This document shows, one piece after another, positions 48,201 through 55,805 of a stretch of DNA of 64,000 nucleotides. Every line of letters begins with the position of its first letter. Positions within the stretch are counted from its first letter, which is position 1. The DNA is taken from positions 25,311,715 to 25,375,714 of the forward strand of contig OU452200.1 in the NCBI GenBank assembly GCA_911728435.2, written 5' to 3'. The DNA is from Apoderus coryli. Its lineage: Eukaryota; Arthropoda; Insecta; Coleoptera; Attelabidae. The notes beneath the pieces were generated by a model that did no database searches, was not told the DNA's origin, and saw only the letters and a program-made list of their open reading frames with translations. The position numbers and the translations under genes were made by a program.

Positions 48201-49932
48201 CGAAATGGAGATCATTACTCATTTAACTAGAGAGTATCAAAAGTCTGAAGAATTACTGGTAAGAAGTTTTTATTTGTATACCTGCCAGAACGCAAAAATA
48301 ATCAATACAAAAATATATTATATTAAGTGATACATTAATACGTACAGGGTGGGCACTTTATTAGAGGATAGTACCTTTTTTCAGAAACTACTGACTTTAA
48401 AATTATTGGTTTTAAAGAAATTTTAAAATTATTGGAGTGTTAATAATACAGGGCGTCCGAAAAGTGCTACACCGACATGAACTCACACATGACTTTGTTA
48501 TCGCACCTTTTTGTATATTTGAAAATATTTTTAATGGACATTATATTTATATCTGCAACAAAAATTGACAAATATGTCCATTTCCGCCGTAACCCTGTTA
48601 TCAAAAATGTTATGTTAGAGAACTCCTAAAACTATTTAATTATTTGATTTAGTTTTTTTTTACTTTAGATTTCAAGTGGACGTTACGATATTAAAGATGA
48701 TTTTACCGTAGTTATTCAACCTTTTATAAAATTATTTAATGCACCAGAGACAATAAATAGACAATTGGATGAAGTTATTGATATATCTTTTATCACACAT
48801 GATTGTTTTCACTTTTCACAAAAAGGACACGCACTAGGTTAGTTTTGTAGTAATTTTTCCGCATATCATTAATTTTTTATATTCATAAACAATATTAATA
48901 TTACTAGTAATATTTATTAACTCTAGTTTTTATCAAAATCTATCTCCACAAACTAAGTATTGTATTTGCACAATTTTTACATTGTACCTAACCTTGCCAA
49001 ATATATTTCAAAATTCATTCTCATAATCAGTGTTCAAGTAATTTTAACTAACTAAATCTTATTTCAGAAATAGTCTACACACTAGCCAATTAAACACATA
49101 TATAAAGTTATTAAATTATTAAATAATTAATCTCTTGTTTTAATGATAAAATATTTAAAAAATTAAATTTACAAATTATTACCCTTTGATGTTTATAACA
49201 AGAGAATAATGTACTCAAATTATATATCTTTATATAAAAACAAAACACCTTTTTAATGAAATGCTTGTTACATAATGTAACAAGACATTAAGTTTTGTTG
49301 CAAATTTGTGTCACACTTCCATGCATTCACCAGACGGGCCATTTCGTTGATCCACAACTCATCAGTGGTGATCTGCAGTCAGTGTGACCTAAATTTCCAA
49401 CATTTACGAAGAGATTATACTAACACGAGAGTTGAAAGACAACAAGATGTTTTTGGCGACATCTAGTGTGAGCAGGCAATAAGCCCGGTGAAACACAGTT
49501 CACAAACGATGGCCGGACGAGAAGCAACAACTCCATCATATCCTATTGCCAACACTAGACACGCCCGAATTCCCTGGCGAGAGGCTTTATTAATGATTTG
49601 CTTGTTAAATAATATAATCACCACATCCAAAGATATTCTAACAAGTTTTTTGTACAGTAAATCATATGTGGAAGAAACCAGACTTCTTAGAATATCATTG
49701 GTCGGTAGCCTTATGATTTCTGCGTCTCATTGATTTCAATAAATTAGTTGTTACAAATTACTTAATTTTAGCTGCAAATTTACTATGGAATAATATGTTA
49801 CAACCAATTGGCAAGAAAAGCACGAGAAAGATGAAATATATTTTAGAAAACTTCCAATGCCCTACAGAAAACGCACCATATTTATTCACGTATAGAAACT
49901 CTCTAAATTTTCTTTCATCTGGTCGTCAATAA
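29054..49932 (+). CDS. Phospholipase B1-like SGNH/GDSL lipase, six secure exons
   Basis: Secreted or membrane-associated lysophospholipase/phospholipase B family; the family hydrolyses acyl esters of phospholipids. Exons 29054-29324, 37147-37280, 40333-40585, 48113-48258, 48669-48837 and 49772-49932 join in phase to 377 codons plus stop; all introns are GT/AG. SGNH blocks in order: block [10 protein letters not shown] with the nucleophile Ser (exon 1), block II Gly in WCVGGEGSW (exon 1/2), block III FGANDLC with the Asn (exon 3), block [15 protein letters not shown] with the Asp and His (exon 5). An FPC motif and [16 protein letters not shown] precede block I as in insect homologues. A C-terminal transmembrane anchor is not seen. 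The start codon and signal peptide are upstream and unresolved. The stop codon overlaps an AATAAA hexamer. Introns of 7.8, 3.1, 7.5, 0.4 and 0.9 kb are loaded with mobile elements. Identification as a PLB1-like lipase is firm; 5' completeness is not. Confidence 0.92.
29437..31765 (-). pseudogene. LINE (CR1/Jockey-like), 5'-truncated, frameshifted, in lipase intron 1
   Basis: Minus strand. The endonuclease C-terminus and linker are at 31357-31761 ([20 protein letters not shown]). The RT N-terminal part is at 30637-31218 ([36 protein letters not shown]), with a frameshift near 30640. RT palm and thumb are at 29727-30599 ([67 protein letters not shown]). The catalytic box reads FPDD where relatives have FADD. 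Another frameshift lies near the C-terminus. The 3' end at about 29437 is an AATGA-type repeat-rich tail. Same broad family as 43655-46428. Clade not resolved. Confidence 0.85.
31766..33062. repeat. Intronic non-coding stretch with loose mariner-end fragments
   Basis: Contains TACAGGGTTATTCACGCC (32158), ACAGGGTGTCCAATAATAT (32552) and ATTTCAAATGGAACACCCGG (32608), which look like solo ends of mariner-type elements. A GAACGAGCCGTAGGCGAGTC segment lies at about 31851. No coding content recognised. Confidence 0.45.
33063..33541 (-). pseudogene. Tyrosine-recombinase-like (Crypton-type) N-terminal fragment, frameshifted
   Basis: Two overlapping minus-strand frames form one protein broken near 33235-33290. 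The N-terminal frame (33230-33541) has [20 protein letters not shown], then [20 protein letters not shown] and [11 protein letters not shown]. The continuation (33063-33290) has [14 protein letters not shown], then [20 protein letters not shown]. This matches the SAM-like core-binding domain seen in tyrosine-recombinase-type proteins of insect genomes (Crypton transposons and derivatives). The catalytic domain with the R-H-R-Y residues is absent. Fragment of a mobile or domesticated recombinase; subfamily uncertain. Confidence 0.5.
33542..34370. other. Intronic non-coding stretch
   Basis: The first 200 bases are relatively GC-rich (possibly the 5' region of the recombinase-like element). The remainder is AT-rich with nothing recognised. 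Confidence 0.4.
34371..34910 (+). pseudogene. CR1-group LINE, C-terminal reverse transcriptase fragment
   Basis: The + strand frame to 34781, then past a stop to about 34910, aligns by eye with the C-terminus of the intact LINE ORF2 at 52890-55805. Corresponding motifs: [11 protein letters not shown] / [31 protein letters not shown] / [40 protein letters not shown] / ANRLYLPRPHHEFFKRSPLY. Related but different family, no RT catalytic core. Sits in lipase intron 1. Confidence 0.75.
34911..35093. other. LINE 3'-flanking stretch
   Basis: AT-rich, without recognisable tail; it ends at the TA where the next element begins. Confidence 0.35.
35094..36166. mobile_element. Non-autonomous inverted-repeat element with arrays of ACAC/GTGT palindromes
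   Basis: Ends are imperfect inverted repeats (right end read inward: CACAGTAAAAAAAATCGCGT; left: CATCGTAAAAAAAAATCACG) extending about 40 bp to an AGTGGT word, with TA outside both ends. Both subterminal zones (about 35105-35385 and 35905-36150) are packed with short imperfect palindromes of the type TTTAACAC-n-GTGTAAA. The unique centre has an NRF1-like GCGCATGCGC at about 35394 and a short ATG-initiated frame ending at a GTAAGT donor (35645-35704). No transposase. Family not recognised. Confidence 0.65.
36167..37146. other. Intronic non-coding stretch
   Basis: A GC-richer patch at about 36345-36460 has a TCCGCACTTTTTTAGTGCGGA hairpin (36378-36398) and repeated GTAAAGTTRCTT words. Overlapping frames at 36666-36899 are unrecognised and not called. 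Confidence 0.4.
37147..37280 (+). CDS. Lipase exon 2
   Basis: Acceptor TTTACAG, donor GTAAGT; phase 1 in, phase 0 out. Encodes [19 protein letters not shown] and ends KLNVAYP; completes the block II glycine motif. Confidence 0.9.
37590..39227 (+). mobile_element. Internally deleted LINE in lipase intron 2
   Basis: ORF1 remnant 37631-38382: starts [20 protein letters not shown]. Stops and shifts are followed by [20 protein letters not shown] and [20 protein letters not shown] segments. The tail is lysine- and glutamate-rich, ending in RSQKK plus stop. Directly after it comes only the C-terminal tip of ORF2 (38500-38922: [20 protein letters not shown] ... [20 protein letters not shown]). Endonuclease and nearly all RT are missing. 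The 3' UTR ends AATAAAGTCATAT with an (ATT)n tail at 39194-39224. So the 5' and 3' regions remain while the catalytic middle is gone. Confidence 0.75.
39374..39638 (+). repeat. Single monomer of the 340-bp satellite family
   Basis: Matches the tandem units at 51499-52445 from GAAGTGAATACTTCTTTGGC to TGCTGCAC. It lacks about 75 bp of the interior (the TGCATGCGTAGGCAC...TTTGAAAT segment) and contains a GA microsatellite at 39482-39500. Confidence 0.8.
39699..39866. repeat. Dispersed repeat, inverted copy at 49441-49605
   Basis: Shared words in inverse orientation include CCAGGGAATTCGGGCGT, AGTGTTGGCAATAGGATAT and TTGCCTGCTCACACTAGATG. No coding content. Confidence 0.75.
39881..40216. mobile_element. 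Short MITE with 31-bp inverted repeats
   Basis: Left arm ATTTGATGGAATAAAACTCG...CCACA, right arm its complement with one mismatch. 336 bp, no ORF. Target duplication not obvious. An internal palindrome GGGATCCTAGGATCCC lies at 39957-39972. Confidence 0.7.
40333..40585 (+). CDS. Lipase exon 3 (block III)
   Basis: Acceptor TTATTTCAG, donor GTAACT; phase 0 in, phase 1 out, 84 codons. Encodes [20 protein letters not shown] and [15 protein letters not shown] (block III GxND), then [13 protein letters not shown]. Confidence 0.92.
40903..41186 (-). mobile_element. Unoccupied copy of element X (inverted relative to 46429-47455)
   Basis: The minus strand matches the outer parts of 46429-47455: ATTTTTTGAACC, ATATACAGGGTG, CAAGATTTTTATGGGTTTGC and TAGCTTTTCGAACCAATGT. 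It lacks the mariner inserted there. Contains a hairpin CAGGGTGA...CACCCTG. A CAGGGTGTTACATTATCCC fragment at 40718-40790 just upstream looks like a loose mariner end. Confidence 0.75.
41573..43652 (+). mobile_element. Complete DD41D (rosa-like) mariner transposon
   Basis: 2080 bp flanked by TA (41571-41572 and 43653-43654). Terminal inverted repeats 41573-41912 (340 bp) and 43320-43652 (333 bp) begin CAGGGTGGTCCAACGAAAAG. By eye they differ essentially by one 7-bp indel (CAGTTAA near 41832). The transposase frame is open. Long inverted repeats and an open gene point to a recent insertion. Lies in lipase intron 3, between a possible LINE fragment and 43655. Confidence 0.92.
42142..43215 (+). 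CDS. DD41D mariner transposase, intact
   Basis: Cut-and-paste transposase acting on the flanking inverted repeats; 357 aa from ATG 42142. The frame extends 13 codons further to an ATG at 42103, but [16 protein letters not shown] is the conserved mariner-type start. Residues 1-120 hold two HTH units ([40 protein letters not shown]). Catalytic residues: first Asp in [12 protein letters not shown], second in QQDGAPPHY, third in [17 protein letters not shown]. There are 41 residues between the second and third Asp, hence DD41D. It includes the [16 protein letters not shown] block and ends HFQHLLM plus stop. No disruption seen; likely functional, although expression is untested. Confidence 0.93.
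   Translation: MIYSILERVEIVKLYFQNNSSARLTARLFNERHPDKNVNDVYVGKLVKKFVDTGSVCNVKHQPQKPIRNEAVEVAVLGHVEMDHSQSTRQLAEASGVSRSSIIRILKAYKFHPYKIKLVQELNEDDPDRRLQFCEAMSQRLIEDPQLLFNICFSDECTFYLNGAVNRHNCRYWDDSNPHLFREVHTQYPQKINVWCGILGNHIIGPLFIPGNLTGEVYLNMLEDTIDPLITQIIEDDQNHTADRLYFQQDGAPPHYVAPVRQFLDDRFPGRWIGRRGPIEWPARSPDLSPLDFFLWGHLKNKCFATKPESIEDLRQRITEECRNITPDMLQNVRNRFEQNLYYCMESNGSHFQHLLM
43655..46428 (+). pseudogene. LINE (CR1/Jockey-like), frameshifted, in lipase intron 3
   Basis: + strand. Endonuclease C-terminal part 43660-44080 ([24 protein letters not shown]), a decayed linker, then [22 protein letters not shown] and [19 protein letters not shown] (44640-44860), [12 protein letters not shown] with a stop near 45035, [20 protein letters not shown] (45189), [11 protein letters not shown] (45282), [16 protein letters not shown] and [10 protein letters not shown] (45500-45700). 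The catalytic FADD is intact, but stops and shifts break the frame repeatedly. The 3' end is GGACAATAAAGAATTATTAT (about 46393-46428). The 5' side starts directly at the mariner's right TA. Confidence 0.85.
46597..47335 (-). mobile_element. Internally deleted mariner inside element X
   Basis: Flanked by TA (46595-46596, 47336-47337). Ends CACGAGGGTTGCC (left) and, read inward, CGATCGGAATTTGGCAACCG (right) are degenerate inverted repeats. Contains a deleted transposase gene on the minus strand. A different mariner lineage from the DD41D elements (classical DD34D type by sequence style). Confidence 0.7.
46640..47178 (-). pseudogene. Classical mariner transposase with internal deletion
   Basis: Start ATG 47176-47178 ([18 protein letters not shown]). 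Then a frameshift, [20 protein letters not shown], and a jump directly from [11 protein letters not shown] to [20 protein letters not shown] (second catalytic Asp). A disrupted third-Asp region and the C-terminus follow ([19 protein letters not shown]). The central part with the first catalytic Asp is gone. Non-functional. Confidence 0.8.
47456..48112. other. Intronic non-coding stretch
   Basis: AT-rich; nothing recognised. Confidence 0.45.
48113..48258 (+). CDS. Lipase exon 4
   Basis: Acceptor GTTAAAG, donor GTAAGA; phase 1 in, phase 0 out. Joins preceding ...LIPVL to [20 protein letters not shown], then [20 protein letters not shown], with the paired cysteines typical of this region. The ATG inside it is not a start. 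Confidence 0.9.
48669..48837 (+). CDS. Lipase exon 5 (block V, DxxH)
   Basis: Acceptor TACTTTAG, donor GTTAGT; phase 0 in, phase 1 out. Encodes [18 protein letters not shown] and [14 protein letters not shown] with the catalytic Asp (HDC) and His (CFH). The intron just before it (48259-48668) holds loose mariner-end fragments (CAGGGTGGGCACTTTATTAG; CAGGGCGTCCGAAAAGTGC). Confidence 0.92.
49441..49605. repeat. Dispersed repeat, inverted copy of 39699-39866
   Basis: See the partner copy. Lies in lipase intron 5, so the two copies sit in opposite orientation in introns 2 and 5 of one gene. Confidence 0.75.
49772..49932 (+). CDS. Lipase last exon
   Basis: Acceptor AATTTTAG; phase 1 in. Encodes [20 protein letters not shown] and [20 protein letters not shown], with stop TAA 49930-49932. 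The stop lies within AATAAA (49928-49933). Confidence 0.92.
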
Positions 49933-51498
49933 AATTTTAATTCTAATAATTAGTGTTTCATTTAACATAGTATAAGAATGTAATTATTAGGAATCGCCCA
50001 TCTAGAATTGGAATGTTTGGACTGACATTTGACATATAGGTGTTTATAAAAGGAAATCGTTGAAGATACGATAAGTAATGGTTATTAGTGCAGCAAAATA
50101 AGAAGAATTATCTACAGGGTGTAGAAATTAGAAGGAGGACCATCCTCAATTTTATTAATTTTAAATAGGCCTTTGGTGTATTAGTATTTCTAATTCTTGA
50201 AAAACTCTTGTTCAACACACTGAATTTATAAATTATAAAATCTAATTTTACACTAATTTTGACATAGCACATATATTTTGAAATTTTAATTGGAGCACCG
50301 TATGAAGTTATCCATACCACAAATCGACCTTATTTAATTCTCAGCAAAATGTCATTCTTATATAGTCTTTATTTTAGACAAAACACATCCTCAGGCAATT
50401 AAACTTATAGAGACGATACTTTTCGATAAATTCTACGTCAAATTTGACCTACGGTTTCGCTGATCATTCTGTACAGCAACTTCAGAGCAACTTTACGTGA
50501 ACGGGGTTGGAACAGAGTGTTTATAATAAAATTTGTCATTAGAAAACTTTATATTTGTGTACAACGATTTCAAAATATTAATATAAATTCTTGTTTTTAA
50601 GGAAAATGTGATTAAAAATGGTGATTAGAATAACATTTTTAGTCATAAAGAAGAGATTTAAAGAAAATTTATTTTAGACAGAAAACTTCCACAGGCAACT
50701 AAACTTATAGAAACAATACTAACTAGCTAACGTTTCGCTAACCATACTGTCAGCTTCTTCAGAGCAACTTTGCGTCAGCGGGGTTAAACGGAAACTGACA
50801 GGATGGTCAGCGAAACGTTAGCTAATATAAACGTGTCGCAGGATTTATCCAAAAGTATCATTTCTAAAGAAAACAAAAGTAAATAAATTCGTTTTTTAAG
50901 TCTCTGTCAACTAATTTCAACATCAGAATAGTTTTCGTTAAACAGTTCAATTTCATATTGGTAATAGTATATTATACACCTAGAGACTCTTTTTATCCCG
51001 AGGCGAAAAAGTTTCGTCGAGGAATAAAAAGGAACTTTAGTCAAGCAGTTTATACGAAATTTTATGCATTATTTAGAAAAATATTTAAAAGAAGAAATTC
51101 CAACATTATCGACATACCCATGCATCATGATGGATATCTGCTTTATTTATAAAATGTCATGAAGGATATTGTCTAGTTTTACTTTCCCGACCCATAGGAA
51201 AAGTATTCTGAACGCGGAAAAAAAATTGAGATACAGACGGATATCACCATTTTGAAGTTCCCTGAGACGATTAAGATCATATCGAGATGGAAGTCCGCAT
51301 ACTCTCTATGACATTAAAGTTGCTTAGGTATTGCTGTAAAGAGCATAAAAAGTGCTTTCATAGTCTACTGTTGTATACATACTCTGCCGTATTTAGAATT
51401 CTAAATTTTAATTTGTTTTAATTTTCCAATTATTAGAAACATTAATTTTAGTTAAATTCAAAAGATCTTCCAAAATTTCAATAAAATCGGCTTTTATT
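49933..51498. repeat. Downstream stretch with two copies of a dispersed repeat
   Basis: 50375-50512 and 50678-50850 are related (shared CTAAACTTATAG-like, GTTTCGCT and CTTCAGAGCAACTTT). The second has internal inverted arms AGCTAACGTTTCGCT / AGCGAAACGTTAGCT (about 50731 and 50808). 51170-51310 resembles the end of the dispersed repeat at 23884-24195. A hairpin TTTTATCCCGAGGCG / CGTCGAGGAATAAAA is at 50991-51030. No gene. Confidence 0.5.
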
Positions 51499-52445
51499 GA
51501 AGTGAATACTTCTTTGGCCGCATGAGAGTGATTTTTCAAGGTCGCGTCACGACAGGATTTATAAAATTTTCATCCCGCAAAAGAGATAAAGCATATAACA
51601 AATATAAGGGAGGGAGAGAGGGACAGAGATATTTGTGGTGTATGCTACACACCATACAGTATTATGTACGTATATAGCGGCGAGAGAAAACGAGTGCATG
51701 CGTAGGCACACCTACACTTAGGGTGTTATTTTACAAGGCAAATATTGTGTATTATACGAGATACTGTTGTAGTTTGAAATTCTCGTGAAAGAAGTATTCA
51801 CTCCTATCACGTGTACTCTGCTGCACGCGAATTTTTTTTGAAGTGAATACTTCTTTGGCCGCATGAGAATGATTTTTCTAGGTCGCGTCACGACAGATTT
51901 AATATTTTCGTCCCGCAAAAGAGATGAAGCATATAACAAATATGAGGGAGGGAGAGAGAGACAGAGATATTTGTGGTGTATGCTACACACCATACAGTAT
52001 TATGTACGTATATAGCGGCGAGAGAAAACGAGTGCATGCGTAGGCACAGCTACACTTAGGGTGTTATTTTACAAGGCAAAGATTGTGTATTATACGAGAT
52101 ACTGTTGTAGTTTGAAATTCTCGTGAAAGAAGTATTCACTCCTATCACGTGTACTCTGCTGCACGCGAATTTTTTTTTGAAGTGAATACTTCTTTGGCCA
52201 CATGAGAGTGATTTTTCAAAGTCGCGTCACGATACGATTTATAAAATTTTCGTTCCGCAAAAGAGATGAAGCATATAACAAATATGAGGGAGGGAGAGAG
52301 TGTATGCTACACACTATATCCTATACCATACACGAGAAAACGAGTGCATGCATAGGCACAGCTACACCACAGTTAATACCGGTTGTATTGCAGCATGCAC
52401 AAGAGTATTATTATACCAGTTGTACTTTGTTGTATGAGATTAAAT
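51499..52445 (+). repeat. Satellite array, 2.8 tandem units of 339-341 bp
   Basis: Units start at 51499, 51840 and 52179 with GAAGTGAATACTTCTTTGGC and end in TGCTGCACGCGAATTTTTTT. Units 1 and 2 are nearly identical; unit 3 has internal deletions and diverges after about 52300. Each unit carries short terminal inverted words AGTGAATACTTCTTT / AAAGAAGTATTCACT. The frame at 52202-52447 is satellite-derived. A solitary related unit is at 39374-39638. Confidence 0.85.
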
Positions 52446-52663
52446 AGTTTTTACTGAAATAAATAATAATTAGAATGATTAATTTTTAATTCAAAATTAA
52501 TGAATAATAATTTGATATTTGAACAAAAACTTTGTTTATGGAGGTAGACGTAAACAGTAATCATATATAATAACGAAATATTAGAGAGGGTCAGCCATAA
52601 GGAAGAAGATTGTGCGCGGTCTTTGATGGGTTGAAATTAGATCTAGGAATAGCCTTGTAACCA
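52446..52663. other. Short non-coding spacer
   Basis: Between the satellite array and the LINE tail; nothing recognised. Confidence 0.5.
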
Positions 52664-52889
52664 TTTAATAATAATAATAATAATAATAATAACTTTATTC
52701 ACCTTCAATTATACATAATCATGTACTTAGGTACGTCCAAGTTAGACTTACAAATTACAAGCACAGTAAGTATTACTAATACAAGTACAAATATTGTCTT
52801 AAGTGTCAACCACAAATATAAGTAAATTAAAAGTGTTAATTTAAAATTCGTCAAATAAATAAATAAATAAAAACACTTGACACATATAC

Positions 52890-55805
52890 TTAATCATCTG
52901 TACAATATACACAGAACTCTTGCAGCGTATAAAAAACTCCATCGATCAAAAATTTCTTCAGTTTTGATTTAAATGAGTTGAGTGTCGGTGCATTTTTCAT
53001 AGCAACTGGCAGAATATTGAAATAGTACCTACCTGAGTATAACGGACTCCTTTTAAAAAACTCATGATGAGGCCTAGGGAGGTACAGACGGTTCGCCCCT
53101 CGAGTGTTGTGATCGTGCATACTGCCGTTGGTTTGTAGTTCCTTAACGATTTTAAAAATGTAAACACATAATTTGTAGAGATACACCCCAGTCAATGTTA
53201 AAATCTGGCAACTTTTAAATGTGTTTCTACATGAATAGTTGTAAGGCAAAGCAAAAATAACGCGTAGTATTCTTTTTTGCAGTACAAACACTCTTGATAT
53301 GTCAGATGCCCTACCCCAAGATACAACATTATATGACAACACAGAGTATACCAAAGCATAATAAATATTCACTAAAGATGATGCATCCAGCCTGGTCCTC
53401 AATGAGTAAATGAGAAAGAAATTTTTACTCAATTTGCCACAAACCGCATCAACCTGGCTTGTCCACCGTAATCGCGAATCCAAACACATTCCCAGAAGTT
53501 TTGAAGAGTTCGACCATGGCAAATCAAAATCCCTAAAAGAAACATTGAAATTTAGAAGTGGCTTGTATATAGGAAACTGCATAATGACTGTCTTACTGTG
53601 GTTTATTATTAATCGGTTTTCATAACACCACTGTTCAAACTGATTTAATACCTCATTTATTTTTAAATGCAGCATACTTTCAGCTTTATCAGACACAATA
53701 ATTGTTGTATCATCTACATACATAAATAACCTGCCACAAGTGATATACCGGGGTAAATCATTAATATATAATAAAAACAAAAGGGGTCCAAGAACACTAC
53801 CCTGTGGGGTCCCAATATCCATGCTCTCCTGGGCCGAAACAGACCCATTTACCCTAACACATATTCTTCGATGACTTAAGTAAGATAATATCCATCTGTT
53901 AATTGGGTATCTGAATCCCATTGACTCAATCTTACTGATTACGAAGGATTTATCGATTGTATCGAAAGCTTTCGACAAGTCGAACATTAGTGCTACCAGG
54001 AAATGTCCCCGGTCAGCCAATTCGTGTATGTGTTGCACTAACTCAGTGGTACATGTCTCCGTAGATAATCCACTCCGGCTACCATGCTGACAATCAGTGA
54101 TAGTGTTAGTCAATGTTAGAAACTCCCCCATTTTTTGTGTTACAGCTTTTTCGAATATTTTGGAGATAATACTTAAGAGTGAAATGGGTCTGTAATTATC
54201 CATGTTCAACTGGTCACCCCTCTTAAAAACCGGAACAATAACTGCTTGTTTAAGTTCAGAAGGGAAAACACCTGTCAAAACAGAACCATTAATAAGCCCA
54301 CATAATTGAGCAGCCAACGTATCAGCGTTCTGTTTGACCAATTTAACAGGAATGCCATCATATCCAGTAGAATTTTTGTTTTTAAGATGTTGGATAATTG
54401 TTTTTACATCATCCTCAACAACCGGTGCGAAATAGAAGGACAAAGAGGTCGCTGGGCCAGCTGTACAATTAACCGAAAGACCAGCAGAAAAGTGTGTATG
54501 CAATTTTGTGAGTATATTGGATGCATAGTATTTACATAAAGTAGCAGCAATCTCCGACGGCTCAGTTATCTCACGATCTTCATGTCTAATGCACTCCACC
54601 GTCCGATCCCTCTGGTTTACCCCTGTTATCTTTTTATAGGTTGACCAAACAACTTTAGATTTATTCGAACTATTATTTAATTTTAAGTTAAATTGGTCAA
54701 TACGTTCCCGCGAGATTCCACTACGAACCTCCCTTTTAAGATTTTTATAGGCATCATGTAGGGCAGGTTCATTCAAATTCCGCCTTAACCAGTTTAAATT
54801 TTGTAAGTCCTTGTACATGTGACCTAGCTCGTTAGAAAATACTATTTTGTTTTCGAAGTATTTAGCATGATTAACTTTTGCTCTCTTTAGAGGAAATGCT
54901 ATATCAAAACACCACTTCAGGCGAGTCCAGAAGGATGTAAAATTGTCCTCAAAGGAATTAGATATCTCAGGCATACCGCTATTAAAGTGAAAGGCAAATT
55001 CCTGTATAGATGCATCATCAAACTTTCTGTATTGATAATACTCAGGCTCATCATTCACTGCCAACTGTTGTTCAAAGTTAACCTTAGTTATTTGGGCCAA
55101 ATGATCAGAGAATCCCAAATTAACATTAGCCGTTGTCACGATTTCTGGAGAATTTGTAATAACATAATCAATAGTTGACGAAGTCATAATACCATTCAAC
55201 AGTTGGACAGTTCTTGTAGGGGTAATTACCTTCGAAAATAGATTAAACGAGTTCAATAAATCCCTAAGAGTTCTGTCCTCAATGGAGCCATCGCCCCAAT
55301 CAACATTAAGATCGCCGCAAACCAGTAACATGTCAAATGCCTGCGACGCTCTTGCTATCAAATTAGTCAGTTGATTAAGAAAGTGTTCAAAATCGCCTGA
55401 AGGGCTTCTATACACCGACACAATGCACATGTGATTGTTATACGCTACAGCAGCACACTCAAAATCCATTTCCAAAGAAAGATCATTTAAAAATTTTACA
55501 GTTTTAAAAGAATTAATAATGTCATTTCTAATATAAATAGCTGATCCGCCATGCTTATGCAAGCTTCTACAATAACTTACAACTAACGAATAATTTTCAA
55601 TATATGTACAAGCGATCCTTTCGCTGGAAAGCCAGTGTTCTGTTACACAAACAACATCAACGCTATTCTTACTTAAATAAAGTTCAAAAATACTTATTTT
55701 ATTTAAAAGGCTTTGTACATTAATATGTAACACAGTCATTGAAGTATCGGAACTGGAATCATATTTGACGTACTCATTCAGATTCGGAACGAAAAAACCC
55801 ATCAC
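52890..55805 (-). CDS. LINE ORF2: AP endonuclease + reverse transcriptase, intact
   Basis: 971 aa. Residues about 25-260, AP-like endonuclease: LHINVQSLLNKISIFELYLS, CVTEHWLS (catalytic Glu), VSVYRSPSGDFEHFL, LLVCGDLNVDWGD, TIDYVITNS and GFSDHLAQI (Asp-His). Residues about 480-760, reverse transcriptase: DNYRPISLLSIISKIFEKAV, MFDLSKAFDTIDKSFV, GTPQGSVLGPLLFLLYINDL and the catalytic box MYVDDTTIIV. The C-terminal part has ALPYNYSCRNTF and LYLPRPHHEFFKRSPLY. Nicks target DNA and copies its RNA there. Length and domain order match CR1-group ORF2 proteins. The start overlaps ORF1 by 32 nt, so translation probably depends on termination-reinitiation or leaky initiation. Confidence 0.92.
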   Translation of the reverse strand: MMGFFVPNLNEYVKYDSSSDTSMTVLHINVQSLLNKISIFELYLSKNSVDVVCVTEHWLSSERIACTYIENYSLVVSYCRSLHKHGGSAIYIRNDIINSFKTVKFLNDLSLEMDFECAAVAYNNHMCIVSVYRSPSGDFEHFLNQLTNLIARASQAFDMLLVCGDLNVDWGDGSIEDRTLRDLLNSFNLFSKVITPTRTVQLLNGIMTSSTIDYVITNSPEIVTTANVNLGFSDHLAQITKVNFEQQLAVNDEPEYYQYRKFDDASIQEFAFHFNSGMPEISNSFEDNFTSFWTRLKWCFDIAFPLKRAKVNHAKYFENKIVFSNELGHMYKDLQNLNWLRRNLNEPALHDAYKNLKREVRSGISRERIDQFNLKLNNSSNKSKVVWSTYKKITGVNQRDRTVECIRHEDREITEPSEIAATLCKYYASNILTKLHTHFSAGLSVNCTAGPATSLSFYFAPVVEDDVKTIIQHLKNKNSTGYDGIPVKLVKQNADTLAAQLCGLINGSVLTGVFPSELKQAVIVPVFKRGDQLNMDNYRPISLLSIISKIFEKAVTQKMGEFLTLTNTITDCQHGSRSGLSTETCTTELVQHIHELADRGHFLVALMFDLSKAFDTIDKSFVISKIESMGFRYPINRWILSYLSHRRICVRVNGSVSAQESMDIGTPQGSVLGPLLFLLYINDLPRYITCGRLFMYVDDTTIIVSDKAESMLHLKINEVLNQFEQWCYENRLIINHSKTVIMQFPIYKPLLNFNVSFRDFDLPWSNSSKLLGMCLDSRLRWTSQVDAVCGKLSKNFFLIYSLRTRLDASSLVNIYYALVYSVLSYNVVSWGRASDISRVFVLQKRILRVIFALPYNYSCRNTFKSCQILTLTGVYLYKLCVYIFKIVKELQTNGSMHDHNTRGANRLYLPRPHHEFFKRSPLYSGRYYFNILPVAMKNAPTLNSFKSKLKKFLIDGVFYTLQEFCVYCTDD

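Noticed and set aside
48145..48330. 61-codon ORF with its own ATG
   Set aside because: It is part of lipase exon 4 read in the correct frame, then runs on into the intron; the ATG is an internal Met.
52202..52447. 81-codon ORF
   Set aside because: Contained in the third satellite unit; the other units do not keep the frame.
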